This document shows positions 25,658 through 34,866 of a stretch of DNA of 64,000 nucleotides, in pieces. Below the pieces are notes generated by a model. The model had not been told where the DNA came from. It did no database searches and saw only the letters and a list, made by a program, of their open reading frames with translations. The stretch is from Raoultibacter timonensis (lineage in GTDB: Bacteria; Actinomycetota; Coriobacteriia; Coriobacteriales; Eggerthellaceae): the NCBI RefSeq assembly GCF_900240215.1, contig NZ_LT964679.1, forward strand, positions 1,332,089 through 1,396,088, written 5' to 3'. The translations under genes and the position numbers were made by a program. How positions within the stretch are numbered: position 1 is the stretch's first letter; every line of letters starts with the position of its first letter.

Positions 25658-26896
25658 TCAGAATCGCTTCCCCGCCTCTACGATTCCAAGCAACTGGTTT
25701 TGCGAATGAATGCCGAGCTTCTTGTAAATGCTGTAGATATGGCTTTTGGCTGTGGCAGTCGATATGTAGAGCTTGTCGGCTATCGCCATGGCCGTATCGC
25801 CTTCGGCCAAGCACTCGAACACATCGCGCTCGCGCGGAGATATCCCGAACCGGTCTTCGATGGCGTTGAGCGATTCGGCATCCGAGCGCTCGTCGAACGT
25901 CCCGTCCGGGCGGTACACGGTCAAATCGCTCGTGATCAGCGTCATGTACTGGGAGTTGGAGAAAGCGAGGTAATACGAGTTGAGCTTGGAGAAGAAATCT
26001 TTGATGAACAGGCTGTCGAGCACCTCGGGACGGGCGGCAAACCCGATTTCCAGATAGTACGGATCCTTCATGGGAACGGTGGCTAAATCGTTGTCGCGCA
26101 TGATGTTGAGCGGGTCGAGCAGCTTGTAAAACGCAGGTACCACCGAGATGGCCTCGTCGGCAGCGACCACCTTGAAGCGAAAGGAGTTGTCGCTCGTAAC
26201 CATCGATATCGCGTCGCTTCCGAATTTCGATTCCACAACGCGCCGAATGTCTCCCTTCGGCACGATCAACCGCTTCGACAGGATATCGGCTCTCGACAAT
26301 GCCGGCCGCTTGGCGAGATCGGACCCCTTCGAAACCAGCACCTCATCGTAGGAATGCAGGTACGGCTGGTATTTGAACCCCTGCTGCTGCAAAGAGCGGA
26401 CGAAGTGCGCGTTTCGCTCCTCGTCGATGCTGAACAGGCACAGCAACCCGATGACGGGATCGCCCTCATCCGACGACAAGAGCTTTTCCACCACCTCGTC
26501 GTTGTCGCACTGAAAGTACCGGGCACGCGCGGAGACCTCGTCGAAGCTGTCTACCAACGGGCCGAAGAACGCGGAATCGAAGCACACGTTGTTCAGGTAG
26601 GCGACCACCCCATCGTCTTCGCCGCGTTGCTCGTCCGCACTGAGTTCGGCGACGCATGCGAGCATGTCCGCTTGCGCACGCAGCATTTCGCTGGCATACG
26701 GCAACAGCGCCTCGCCGTAGCGGTTCAGCACCATTTTGTTCGACGTGCGCCGAAACAGCTTGCAACCCAACTCGGTTTCCAGAACCCCGAGCGACCGGCT
26801 CATCCCCTGCGAAGATATGAAATTGATATTGGCCGCAGCCGAAATGGACCCGTGCCGAGCAACGTCGACAAAGTACTTCAGATAGTTCGTCTGCAT
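25658..26896 (-). CDS. LysR-LuxR fusion transcriptional regulator
   Basis: A 412-residue protein with two different DNA-binding domains. Residues 1-65 are a LysR winged helix (YLKYFVDVARHGSISAAANINF, GMSRSLGVLETELGCKLFRR). The middle (about 90-320) looks like a diverged LysR effector domain. Residues about 350-408 are a LuxR/GerE helix-turn-helix (ISPRERDVFECLAEG, STATAKSHIYSIYKKLG). The ATG at 26896 follows AGGGGG. The frame is uninterrupted across the fusion. It is downstream of the DASS/transhydroxylase genes and has its own palindromic promoter at 26991-27031. It probably controls that operon and itself. Confidence 0.88.
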   Translation of the reverse strand: MQTNYLKYFVDVARHGSISAAANINFISSQGMSRSLGVLETELGCKLFRRTSNKMVLNRYGEALLPYASEMLRAQADMLACVAELSADEQRGEDDGVVAYLNNVCFDSAFFGPLVDSFDEVSARARYFQCDNDEVVEKLLSSDEGDPVIGLLCLFSIDEERNAHFVRSLQQQGFKYQPYLHSYDEVLVSKGSDLAKRPALSRADILSKRLIVPKGDIRRVVESKFGSDAISMVTSDNSFRFKVVAADEAISVVPAFYKLLDPLNIMRDNDLATVPMKDPYYLEIGFAARPEVLDSLFIKDFFSKLNSYYLAFSNSQYMTLITSDLTVYRPDGTFDERSDAESLNAIEDRFGISPRERDVFECLAEGDTAMAIADKLYISTATAKSHIYSIYKKLGIHSQNQLLGIVEAGKRF

Positions 26897-26990
26897 GACA
26901 ACCCCCTGAGAGCCGCTATCCGCGCGCGAAGGGTTTGCACCGAGAAGCCTTCGTCGAAGGCAGGCAAGCAGCTCGCGCGCAGATGCCCCG

Positions 26991-27031
26991 ATGCCCGATT
27001 GCGATTATAACCGCAATCGGGCATGAAACAA
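26991..27031 (-). promoter_or_regulatory. Promoter with -10 box inside a perfect palindrome
   Basis: Bases 26991-27003 and 27012-27024 are perfect 13-bp inverted arms around 8 bases. The minus-strand TATAAT (27004-27009) sits exactly in the centre, and TTGTTT (27026-27031) lies 16 bases upstream as -35. This fits an autoregulatory operator of the LysR-LuxR gene. No U-tract follows, so termination of the DASS transcript is less likely. Confidence 0.75.
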
Positions 27032-27083
27032 CACCTCGGACCGATATCCCGCCTACGCGGGCCACCCTGAAAGCCCGAAGGCT

Positions 27084-28496
27084 TTACGGAAGGCCGAGCA
27101 AGCCGGCGGTCATCGGAGTGATGGTCACCGTGATGACGACCATCACCAAACTGGGAGCCCAGCCGACTTTCACCATGTCGCCGAAACTGAAGTACTTGCG
27201 GTCGCTCGAGTAGGACAGCAGCGGCACGCCGTCGAGCGGGAGCATGAGCGCAATGGCAGACCAGAAACCGACCATGGCACACGTTGCGGCAATGGAGCCT
27301 CCCATGCTTGCCACGATGGTCGCAAACGGTACGGCGATAAGGCCGGCGCATGCGGGACCTGCGGGAATAACGTTATGCAGAAGGCAGCCAAGCACAGACA
27401 GCGCGATGAGCGTAACGATGAGCGGCCATGCGGTCATCGGCGCCATCACGACGCTCACAAGCCAAGCGGTGGCGCCCGTGCCCATCAGCGCGGCCACCAA
27501 AACGTTGACAGCCATCATGAGCAGCATCATGCCCCAAGGCGAATCTTCCAAAAAGTGATTGAACTTGATGGCTTCGACGCCGGGGAAGAACATGAGGCCA
27601 AGGGCGAGCAGGCTGACGACCGTGATGTCGATAGCGGTGACCCAAGAGCTTGCGATCCAGATAACCATGGTGACCAGCATAACGACCAAGCCGGCAATCT
27701 CGTGGCGAGGCAGCTTTCCCAACGAGGAAGCGCGCTTGATGCCGGTATCGACCGCCTCCTGACTCAAGGCTTCGGGCTTGAAGATCTTGATGAGCGCGAA
27801 CCAGCCGGCCGGAATGGTGATAAGGGCGAGCGGCACGCCGAAGGCCATCCATTGAACGAAACTGATGTGCACGCCGAAATTCTGCTCGATCAGCGACATG
27901 GCCAACACGTTGATGATGCAGCCGGAAGGAGTCATGGCACCGCCCAGAGCGGCAGCCCACGGAATGCCGATCGCTATGCACTTGGCAAAAGCGGATTTAC
28001 CGCCCGTGGGGGTGTTGTTGGCATCGAGTACCGCATACGCGATGGGCAACATGACAGCCGTCAGCGGCAAGTTGTCCATAAGCGTAGAGATGAGCGCCGT
28101 GCCAACCATAAAACCCAGCAGAACGCGCGAAGAGTTCGTGCCGGCCCACCTGAGGATAACACCCGTCAAACGCACGGCGAACGAAGACCGAGCAACGAAG
28201 CATGCGAATGCGAAACAGCACAGGTAGAAGATGATCGCATTGTTTATCGAGGCCGTCCAAGCATCCGCTGCGGGTAGAATGCCCAGCAGGGGAACCAGAC
28301 CGACCATAGCCCACCCCGTTATCGCGATGGGCATGACCTCGGTAACCCAGAACACGATCGCCACCACGAAAATGCCCAGCGACATCTTCCCAGCCCAGCT
28401 CAATCCCTCTGGTGTTGGGGTCACACCAAGCGCCACGAGCACGATGACTCCCAGTGCGATAATCCCGAAGCGGATAACCGCCGATTTCTCCTTCAT
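27084..28496 (-). CDS. DASS (SLC13/CitT-type) anion transporter
   Basis: A 470-residue membrane protein with about 12 helices of the divalent anion:sodium symporter family, which moves dicarboxylates, citrate or sulfate. Family marks are FWVTEVMPIAITGWAMVGLVPLLG near residues 49-72, the SNT-like LMDNLPLTAVMLPIA (about 138-152), the GGAMTPSGCIINVLA loop in the first half, and the related GGSIAATCAMV loop near the C-terminus. The RBS GGGGAAGAA precedes the ATG. It follows the transhydroxylase beta gene by 44 bases on the same strand, so it may import a carboxylated aromatic or an electron-acceptor dicarboxylate. Substrate not determinable. Confidence 0.88.
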   Translation of the reverse strand: MKEKSAVIRFGIIALGVIVLVALGVTPTPEGLSWAGKMSLGIFVVAIVFWVTEVMPIAITGWAMVGLVPLLGILPAADAWTASINNAIIFYLCCFAFACFVARSSFAVRLTGVILRWAGTNSSRVLLGFMVGTALISTLMDNLPLTAVMLPIAYAVLDANNTPTGGKSAFAKCIAIGIPWAAALGGAMTPSGCIINVLAMSLIEQNFGVHISFVQWMAFGVPLALITIPAGWFALIKIFKPEALSQEAVDTGIKRASSLGKLPRHEIAGLVVMLVTMVIWIASSWVTAIDITVVSLLALGLMFFPGVEAIKFNHFLEDSPWGMMLLMMAVNVLVAALMGTGATAWLVSVVMAPMTAWPLIVTLIALSVLGCLLHNVIPAGPACAGLIAVPFATIVASMGGSIAATCAMVGFWSAIALMLPLDGVPLLSYSSDRKYFSFGDMVKVGWAPSLVMVVITVTITPMTAGLLGLP

Positions 28497-28540
28497 TTCT
28501 TCCCCTTCGATCGTTTGCCAATGAAAGCTGTTGGGAGACG

Positions 28541-29356
28541 CTAGCGCAGCATGTCCACGAATACGTCATCGAGCACAACGTCTCGATCGGCGCAGTCGGC
28601 ATCGAACTCGACCGCATCGTAGCCCGGCGCCTCTATGCGTACGCGATATGACGCTTTCTCGCACTCGCAATAGCGAAAATCACCGAACTCGTCGGTCTCC
28701 ACCTGCGCAACAACCTCGCCATCCGCATCGAAGATGGTTACGGGTACGCCGATGATCACCTCGTTCTCACCGCGATTCGCCACCGTGCCGGCAATCCAGC
28801 GCTTCGGACGGTTGACGTAGTACACATGCGAGCCCAGGCCTTCCAGACGCTCGTCCGCAGCACCCGCGGCAATCTCGTCGGCGAAGTCCTCGATATCGCC
28901 CCAACGCAGTGCATCGGTCGCGCAAGCATCGACACAGCGCGGCTGCGACCAGCCACTATCCAGCAAATGCGCGCAACCCGTGCACTTCTGGGCAACTTGG
29001 GCGTCGCCGTTGAAGTACACCATGCCCAGAGGGCAAGCCTCGGCAAGGTCGCGGCGTCCACGCGCCTTTTCGGGGTCGATGACCACCAATCCGTCTTCGC
29101 GACGATAAACCGCTTCGGGTGCCAACCCGATCAGGGGACACGCGTCGCAATGCCCGCAGAACGTGGGCGTATACGCCACGCGCACGACCGGCATGCGACC
29201 GCGCTCCTCCTCGTCCACGCGGCACCAAAACTGCCCGGTCTGGGGCTGCGCGAGGGCGATAGGAGCCCAATCGTTTTCGCAATGTTCGTCTTTGCAAGCA
29301 AGCTGGCAGTTGTAGCAGCCGTTGCACCTGTTCAGATCAACTATCAGTGCCTTCAT
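28541..29356 (-). CDS. Transhydroxylase-type iron-sulfur beta subunit
   Basis: A 271-residue electron-transfer subunit. Twelve cysteines in ferredoxin spacing fit three 4Fe-4S clusters: Cys11/14/17/21, Cys67/70/73/108, and Cys125/128/141/145. Residues about 188-262 form a beta-rich carboxypeptidase-regulatory (Cna-B-like) domain with a DGEVVAQVETDEFGDFRY strand pair. Three clusters plus this extra domain at about 275 residues is the layout of the beta subunit of pyrogallol-phloroglucinol transhydroxylase. It starts 5 bases after the alpha subunit stop and surely forms a complex with it. No signal peptide. Confidence 0.9.
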   Translation of the reverse strand: MKALIVDLNRCNGCYNCQLACKDEHCENDWAPIALAQPQTGQFWCRVDEEERGRMPVVRVAYTPTFCGHCDACPLIGLAPEAVYRREDGLVVIDPEKARGRRDLAEACPLGMVYFNGDAQVAQKCTGCAHLLDSGWSQPRCVDACATDALRWGDIEDFADEIAAGAADERLEGLGSHVYYVNRPKRWIAGTVANRGENEVIIGVPVTIFDADGEVVAQVETDEFGDFRYCECEKASYRVRIEAPGYDAVEFDADCADRDVVLDDVFVDMLR

Positions 29357-29361
29357 ACCCG

Positions 29362-31971
29362 TTATGCCCCCTCGATGTAATCACGTACGTCCTGGCCGTA
29401 GGAAGCGTCGTAGTACCGGTTCCTGTTGAATTCTTCGGGATACTTCGCGGCGAGCTCGAACACGTCGACCTTCTCCACGCCCACCAAATAGCCGCTTGTC
29501 ACTTCACCGTCAGCGTTTTTCGATGTCGTCGCCGTCGGGCAGATGAGGTTGATGGCGCCTCCGCGATCGAGTCCGCCCACACCCGACACGATAACGTCGG
29601 AGTTTGCGCCGTGATCCATGTATACGACTTCGGGACGAATGCGCTCGGTCACGCGAACGCCGCCCAGCACGCTGCCGCGCTCGTTGTACACCTTCACCAC
29701 ATCGCCGTCGGCCACGCCCACGCTCGCCGCGTCAGTCGGATGCATCCACAGCGGCTCGTATGCATAGCCGTCAGGGCCGATGACCTTGCACGTTTGAATC
29801 TCGCGCAACCATTCGACATCGTCGAACTCCGCATGCACGCGCCAACGCGGATGGTTCGACACGATGAGGAACGGGTATTTTTTCGCACGATCGGAGCTGC
29901 GGCGGTCATCATGGCCGTCGCCCGATTCGCGCCAATGCGCAACCGGACCGCGCAGCTCGTCGTCAGGAAACATCGTCGCCAACGGCTGCGAGTAGAATTC
30001 GATCAAGCCCGTCGGCGTCTCGAGCGGATTAGCTGCCGGATCCTCCGCAAACGGGGCCAGGCCGACCGGCTGGTCTTCCCACCCCTCTTCGGTGGGAATC
30101 AATTGGTAGCCTCGCTTTTTGAACGCCTCGAAGTCGCGATCTTCCTCGGGAATGCCGCAAGCTTCGTAGCCCTCCTTCACCTGCTGTTCGATGGTTTTGC
30201 CCTTCGTCATGCGCTGCACGACGCCCTCGTACACCCCGCCGAATTTTTCGAGCGCTCGGCCGATCTCCTGCACGGCGATCCAATCCGACTTCGCCTCCCC
30301 AACCGCATCGATTGCGGCCTCCTCAAACGTGACGGCGCTCCATTGCCCGGAGTCGTTGTCGGTACCGAAATCGCTGACCTCGAACTTCGTGCAGATAGGC
30401 AGTACGATATCGGCAAAACGGGCGTCGTCTTCAAACCACGGGGCCTGCACCAGATAGAACTCCAGATTCTCGCTCTTCAGGGCATCCTGGAACTCGTAGC
30501 CGCCGTTGAGGCTGGTCGTGAATGCCGGGTTGTCCGACCACAACATCTTCACGCCCGCATCGCCCTCGAGCGGGAACCGGAAGTGCTTGAACTGGTCTGC
30601 GCGCGGATCGGCAGCCGTCCCGTGCCCGTACCACTCCAGCTTCTCGCCGCGCAGAGCCTTGTGAATATGCACCTTCGGAACGAAACTGTCGCCGCCCTGG
30701 CCGATGAGGGGGCCGTTGTAGCAGGCTGCCGTGTTGGGGATAACCTTCGAAAGGGGCAGCGGGCTGCACGACGACATGCCGAACAGAACCCATTCGATGT
30801 ACTTGATGGAAATGCGGCCCGGTTTGCCCACGCCCTGCATGGCCAGCAGATACACTTCCAAGCGAGCGGGCTCGTGGGCGAACGCCGCACGGATAAACGA
30901 GCCGCCGTTGCAGTGCGCGATGGAGACCGCATGGCTCGCCCAGTAACGAGCGAGCGCCTTGATGCGGTACGCGGGAATTCCGCAGATGGGCTCGGCCCAT
31001 TCAGGCGACTTAGGTACGCCGTCTTCATTGCCGAGCACGTAGTACTCGAACCAGTCGAAGCCGTCGGAGTGCGTTTCGATGTATTCGCGATCGTACGTGT
31101 TCTCGGTCATCCACACATACGCGATAGCCAGCTGCAGCGCGGCATCGGTATTCGGAAACACGGGGAACCATTTGTCGGCGTGCACGACAGCCGTGTAGTT
31201 GCAATCGGGAGCGATGGCGATGTTTTTGATGCCGCAGTCCTCGAACCAAAACGCCATGCGAGAAGCCATCTGGCCGCCCCAGCCCCACGTGGTGGTCTCG
31301 AGATCGCACCCCCAGTACAGAAGCGCATCGCAATGCTGCGCGATATCCTGAGCAGTATTCGTAGAATGGGTGTTCTGCCCGACGGGATCCATGCCCCACG
31401 CATGTTTCGCCCCCCAGTACCAGCCCTCCCAGCTGTCGGGGTTGCGGTTCTGGATGGTGAAGCCGCCGCATTCCCCCAAAAGACGCGTCATGCAGCCGTG
31501 CGGAGTATTGATCGCCTTGCTCTCGCCGTGGCCGTCCGCTTGGCAAAGGATGGAATTCGGGCCGTATTCGTCGTGCACGCGCTTTATTTCTTTTGCGATG
31601 ATCTCGCATGCCTCGTCCCAGCTGATACGCTCGTACTTGCTGGTACCGCGCATCTCCGGATGCCGATCGCCCCCCGGATTCCAGTCGACGCGCTTCATCG
31701 GATACGGAATGCGGTTCTTGGAATACGTGCGCCGCTTGTACACCAGCGGAAACGGTGGCATATACGACTTCATTCCCGGCTCGAGCGTCTTGCCGCCGCG
31801 ACCGGTGATGGTCCAGTAATTAAGCTCTTCTTTCGTATAGTCGTTTTCAAAGTGAACGGGGCGAATGCGCGCAAGCCTGCCATCCAGCACATCGGCGGCG
31901 ACGATGTTCGCACCTCCCCCGAACGACTCCAACCCGAGGTTGTGCACGACGGTTTTCTCGGAAATTATCAA
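29362..31971 (-). CDS. Transhydroxylase-like molybdenum enzyme, alpha subunit
   Basis: An 869-residue bis-MGD molybdoenzyme without an N-terminal 4Fe-4S motif and without a Tat signal, both features of pyrogallol-phloroglucinol transhydroxylase alpha (875 aa). The block NPDSWEGWYWG (177-187) matches the transhydroxylase active site, where the Ser (here 180) ligates Mo and the Asp (here 179) is catalytic; His148 fits the third catalytic residue. The TTG start at 31971 follows AAAGGGA at good spacing, and no better ATG exists. It is encoded with a matching beta subunit, an MFS carrier and a DASS transporter. Likely chemistry is hydroxyl transfer or removal on a polyphenol; the exact substrate is unknown. 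Confidence 0.9.
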   Translation of the reverse strand: MIISEKTVVHNLGLESFGGGANIVAADVLDGRLARIRPVHFENDYTKEELNYWTITGRGGKTLEPGMKSYMPPFPLVYKRRTYSKNRIPYPMKRVDWNPGGDRHPEMRGTSKYERISWDEACEIIAKEIKRVHDEYGPNSILCQADGHGESKAINTPHGCMTRLLGECGGFTIQNRNPDSWEGWYWGAKHAWGMDPVGQNTHSTNTAQDIAQHCDALLYWGCDLETTTWGWGGQMASRMAFWFEDCGIKNIAIAPDCNYTAVVHADKWFPVFPNTDAALQLAIAYVWMTENTYDREYIETHSDGFDWFEYYVLGNEDGVPKSPEWAEPICGIPAYRIKALARYWASHAVSIAHCNGGSFIRAAFAHEPARLEVYLLAMQGVGKPGRISIKYIEWVLFGMSSCSPLPLSKVIPNTAACYNGPLIGQGGDSFVPKVHIHKALRGEKLEWYGHGTAADPRADQFKHFRFPLEGDAGVKMLWSDNPAFTTSLNGGYEFQDALKSENLEFYLVQAPWFEDDARFADIVLPICTKFEVSDFGTDNDSGQWSAVTFEEAAIDAVGEAKSDWIAVQEIGRALEKFGGVYEGVVQRMTKGKTIEQQVKEGYEACGIPEEDRDFEAFKKRGYQLIPTEEGWEDQPVGLAPFAEDPAANPLETPTGLIEFYSQPLATMFPDDELRGPVAHWRESGDGHDDRRSSDRAKKYPFLIVSNHPRWRVHAEFDDVEWLREIQTCKVIGPDGYAYEPLWMHPTDAASVGVADGDVVKVYNERGSVLGGVRVTERIRPEVVYMDHGANSDVIVSGVGGLDRGGAINLICPTATTSKNADGEVTSGYLVGVEKVDVFELAAKYPEEFNRNRYYDASYGQDVRDYIEGA

Positions 31972-32016
31972 CGTCTGATCCCTTTCTCTCTTCTCTCGTT
32001 CGCTTTCGATGTAAGG

Positions 32017-33315
32017 CTATTGCTCGAGACGAGCGCGTTCTTCGGCTCGCACCTCGGAAATCTTTCTGTCGGACTTGACGAACACGATGACGGCTGCAGC
32101 GGCAAGCACGGCGAGCGGCGCCAAAACGAACTGCGCGTTCGCCTGCCACCCCGCGTTCGCAACGATGGGCGAAACGATGTAGCCGCCCACAACCTGCGCC
32201 ACGCCCGTGGCAAACGCCATGGTGGCCAGCACGAGATCGGTTTTTTTCGGTTCGGGGACAAGCACCGGGGCAATGGCACGGGTTCCCGTGGGCACAAGCG
32301 CGCCGCACAAACCCATGAGGATGCTTGCAATCCAGGGGCCCGTCATGTCGGTACCGGGGGTAAAGTAGAAGAACGCCATGCACAGGGCCACCAGAAGATA
32401 ACCGCCGGCGATCATCCACTTGCGAAAGTTAAGCCTGTCGGCAACCACGCCGAACGCGATGCCGAGCGGTATGGAAATGATAGCCGTCCAATTGGGAAGC
32501 ATGGCCGAATCGAATACGCTCAGGCCTTTGACGTTCTGCAGGAACGTCGGATACAAAGTGTTGATGTTCGCAACGTAGTCGAACACCCATACGAAAAAGA
32601 ACGCGCACACCACGAAACCGGCCAGCATGTAGTTGCGGCCCGGCTTTTTGCGGCGGGTGGGATCACCGTCGACCAACTCGTTTTCAGGAATGGCGGGCAT
32701 CTTACAGCAAGCCAGCAGCCACACGATGGATACGATTTCCATGGCGATGGAAACGTACCAGATGGGTCTCCACGAGAACGCAAGCGCGGCCCCGCCGGCA
32801 GCATCGAAGATCATCGGAGCCGTAAAGAACGCGATAACCACGCCAACGGGCGTCCACTGCGACCAGACGCCCATGCACAGACCCTGATCCTTCAAGGGAA
32901 ACAGACGGGGCATGATGTTGGGGCCGATGACGCAAATCAAGCCGTAGGCTACGCCCTCGAGCGTGCGTCCCACCAAGAACAACGCCGTATCGGGCGCGAA
33001 TACGCAGATGAGAGAACCGACCAGCTGCAACACCGACGTAACGACGATGGAGAATTTTACACCCAGGCGCTGCATGACGAACATGCCGGGAAAGGCCAGC
33101 AGCATACCGGCAATGGAGAACACGCCCATGATCTGGCTGAGCATCTCAACGGACATTCCCAAATCGGCACCGATGAACTGGATAGCAGGTGCGGCTTTGA
33201 ACTGGTTGAACGTCGCAGTAAAGCCGAGGAAGAACAACGCAGCGAAGCACAGCCAACGCTCCGTCGAGTCGAGCTGGCGACTCTGCACGCCATAACGAGA
33301 AACGGATGATGCCAT
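32017..33315 (-). CDS. MFS transporter of the transhydroxylase operon
   Basis: A 432-residue carrier with about 12 membrane helices. Typical MFS marks are QFKAAPAIQFIGADLG early, GRTLEGVAYGLICVIGPNIMPRLFP near residues 105-128 and the ADRLNFRKW loop in the middle. The ATG at 33315 has AGGGGG upstream and starts MASSVSRYG; an upstream in-frame region lacks an RBS. It is the first gene of the operon, 45 bases ahead of the molybdoenzyme, so it likely brings in the aromatic substrate. A 6-bp hairpin (33342-33358) lies in its 5' untranslated region. Confidence 0.88.
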   Translation of the reverse strand: MASSVSRYGVQSRQLDSTERWLCFAALFFLGFTATFNQFKAAPAIQFIGADLGMSVEMLSQIMGVFSIAGMLLAFPGMFVMQRLGVKFSIVVTSVLQLVGSLICVFAPDTALFLVGRTLEGVAYGLICVIGPNIMPRLFPLKDQGLCMGVWSQWTPVGVVIAFFTAPMIFDAAGGAALAFSWRPIWYVSIAMEIVSIVWLLACCKMPAIPENELVDGDPTRRKKPGRNYMLAGFVVCAFFFVWVFDYVANINTLYPTFLQNVKGLSVFDSAMLPNWTAIISIPLGIAFGVVADRLNFRKWMIAGGYLLVALCMAFFYFTPGTDMTGPWIASILMGLCGALVPTGTRAIAPVLVPEPKKTDLVLATMAFATGVAQVVGGYIVSPIVANAGWQANAQFVLAPLAVLAAAAVIVFVKSDRKISEVRAEERARLEQ

Positions 33316-33571
33316 AAATCCCCCTAACCTGATGAATGCCTGGCCGACCCGTTCGGCCACACCCAATCGAGCAACGGCGCAACTCGGCCGTTTCAAGAAC
33401 AATTCTGACAGGCAGCCAGCCTCGGGAACATAAACAAGCAGGTATGCAGACCCGCAACGATTTGTTGACCGCTCATACTTGCGAGAGTCCCGACACCCGA
33501 TCCCGGCCCTTACCGCCGTCGCACCCGATAACGCGTTTTAGGATCGGAGGCGAAGATGGGGCGCATCTGTG

Positions 33572-33587
33572 TATAATGGTTCGGATG
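33572..33587 (+). promoter_or_regulatory. -10 box next to start codon (leaderless gene)
   Basis: TATAAT at 33572-33577 lies 7 bases before the ATG at 33585; transcription should begin at or next to the A of the start codon. No clear -35 or RBS is present. Confidence 0.6.
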
Positions 33588-34811
33588 AACAGCACAAGGA
33601 AAAAAATAGCGGTCGTGACCATGGGGGTGAAGCTCGGCGACGAGACGCGGGGCTACACCCGATTCCGTTTTCTTTCGGAACTGCTCGTCCGCGAGGGGTT
33701 CGAAGTCGACCTCATCACCTCGAGCTTCCAGCATTGGGACAAAGCCCCCCGAGACACGTCTCGCAGCTGCTATCGCGACCTCCCTTATTCGATCGTTTTC
33801 ATCGACGAGCCGGGGTACAAGAAGAACCTCGACCTCTCGCGCATCAAAAGCCATGCGGTCGCAGCGAAGAACCTCCGGTCTCATTTCGACGAGCACGGAT
33901 CCGAATACGCGCTCGTCTACGCGGAGATCCCGCCCAACGACGTGGCGCGCGTATGCGCGGAGTACGCCCACGAACAGGGAATTCCCTTTGTGGCGGACAT
34001 CAACGATCTATGGCCCGAAGCCATGCGCATGGTTGTCAACGTGCCCCTCGTGAGCGATATCGCCTTCTATCCGTTCGCCCGCGATGCAAAACGCGTGTAC
34101 ACCCTGCTTTCGGGAGCTGTCGGCACCTCCGACGAGTATGCGATGCGTCCCGCCCAAGACCGCTCAGAGCCGTACCCGAAAACCACCGTATATGTGGGAA
34201 ACGTACTTGCCGACTTCGACGCAGGCGTCGCCGAGCATCGAAGCGAAATCGAGAAACCCGAAGGCGAAGTATGGATCGTTTACGCGGGCACGCTCGGAGC
34301 GAGCTATGACCTTTCCACGCTCATCGAAGCGGCATCTCTGCTCGAAAAGACGGGCGTTGCCGCCCGCGTGAAGATTCTCGGCGACGGCCCCGATCGCAAA
34401 AAACTCGAGGAGCTCGCCTCCGAGCTCGCAGCGCCTGTCGACTTCCTCGGATACATGGACTACCCCCATATGGCGGCCTACCTCGATGCGTCCGACATCA
34501 CCGTGAACTCGCTCGTAAAATCAGCCGTCCAGAGCATCGTGACCAAGATCGGCGATTACCTTGCAAGCGGACATCCCCTGATCAACACCGGCACGAGCCC
34601 TGAGTTCAGAAATCTCGTCAGCGAAAGCGGTTTCGGCGTGAACGTCGAGGCCGAAAACGCCGAAGCGCTTGCCGAAGCAATCGAAAGGCTTGCGGTCAAT
34701 CCGAGCCTTCGTAAGATCATGGGCGCGAAAGCGCGCGCGGTTGCCGAAAGCGAATTCGATCAATCCCGCTCTTACCTGCGCATCGTCGACATGATCCGCA
34801 AGCTGATTTGA
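33585..34811 (+). CDS. Glycosyltransferase family 4 (WbuB-like)
   Basis: A 408-residue GT-B glycosyltransferase. The N-terminal half has GYTRFRFLSELLVREGFEVDLITSSF (around residues 22-47) for the acceptor side. The C-terminal half has YAGTLGASYDLSTLIEAA, ILGDGPDRKKLEELA and a terminal KIGDYLASGHPLI...GFGVNVE segment for the nucleotide sugar. The ATG at 33585 was chosen because a TATAAT box ends 7 bases before it. It heads a three-gene rightward unit with an aminotransferase and a PglC-like transferase, so it probably adds the second sugar of a lipid-linked glycan. Confidence 0.88.
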   Translation: MNSTRKKIAVVTMGVKLGDETRGYTRFRFLSELLVREGFEVDLITSSFQHWDKAPRDTSRSCYRDLPYSIVFIDEPGYKKNLDLSRIKSHAVAAKNLRSHFDEHGSEYALVYAEIPPNDVARVCAEYAHEQGIPFVADINDLWPEAMRMVVNVPLVSDIAFYPFARDAKRVYTLLSGAVGTSDEYAMRPAQDRSEPYPKTTVYVGNVLADFDAGVAEHRSEIEKPEGEVWIVYAGTLGASYDLSTLIEAASLLEKTGVAARVKILGDGPDRKKLEELASELAAPVDFLGYMDYPHMAAYLDASDITVNSLVKSAVQSIVTKIGDYLASGHPLINTGTSPEFRNLVSESGFGVNVEAENAEALAEAIERLAVNPSLRKIMGAKARAVAESEFDQSRSYLRIVDMIRKLI

Positions 34812-34849
34812 TTTCTTTGCGCAAGCGCACCGCAAAGGCCCGCTTGCCC

Positions 34850-34866
34850 TATAATGAATGCCCATG
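34850..34866 (+). promoter_or_regulatory. -10 box next to start codon (leaderless gene)
   Basis: TATAAT at 34850-34855 lies 8 bases before the ATG at 34864. No -35 hexamer and no Shine-Dalgarno are visible. Confidence 0.55.

Noticed and set aside
29347-33309. Very long plus-strand open frame (about 1320 codons) opposite the transhydroxylase operon
   Set aside because: It is the antisense frame of three well-supported genes, has no family resemblance and a low-complexity Arg/His/Asp-rich composition typical of GC-rich shadow frames.
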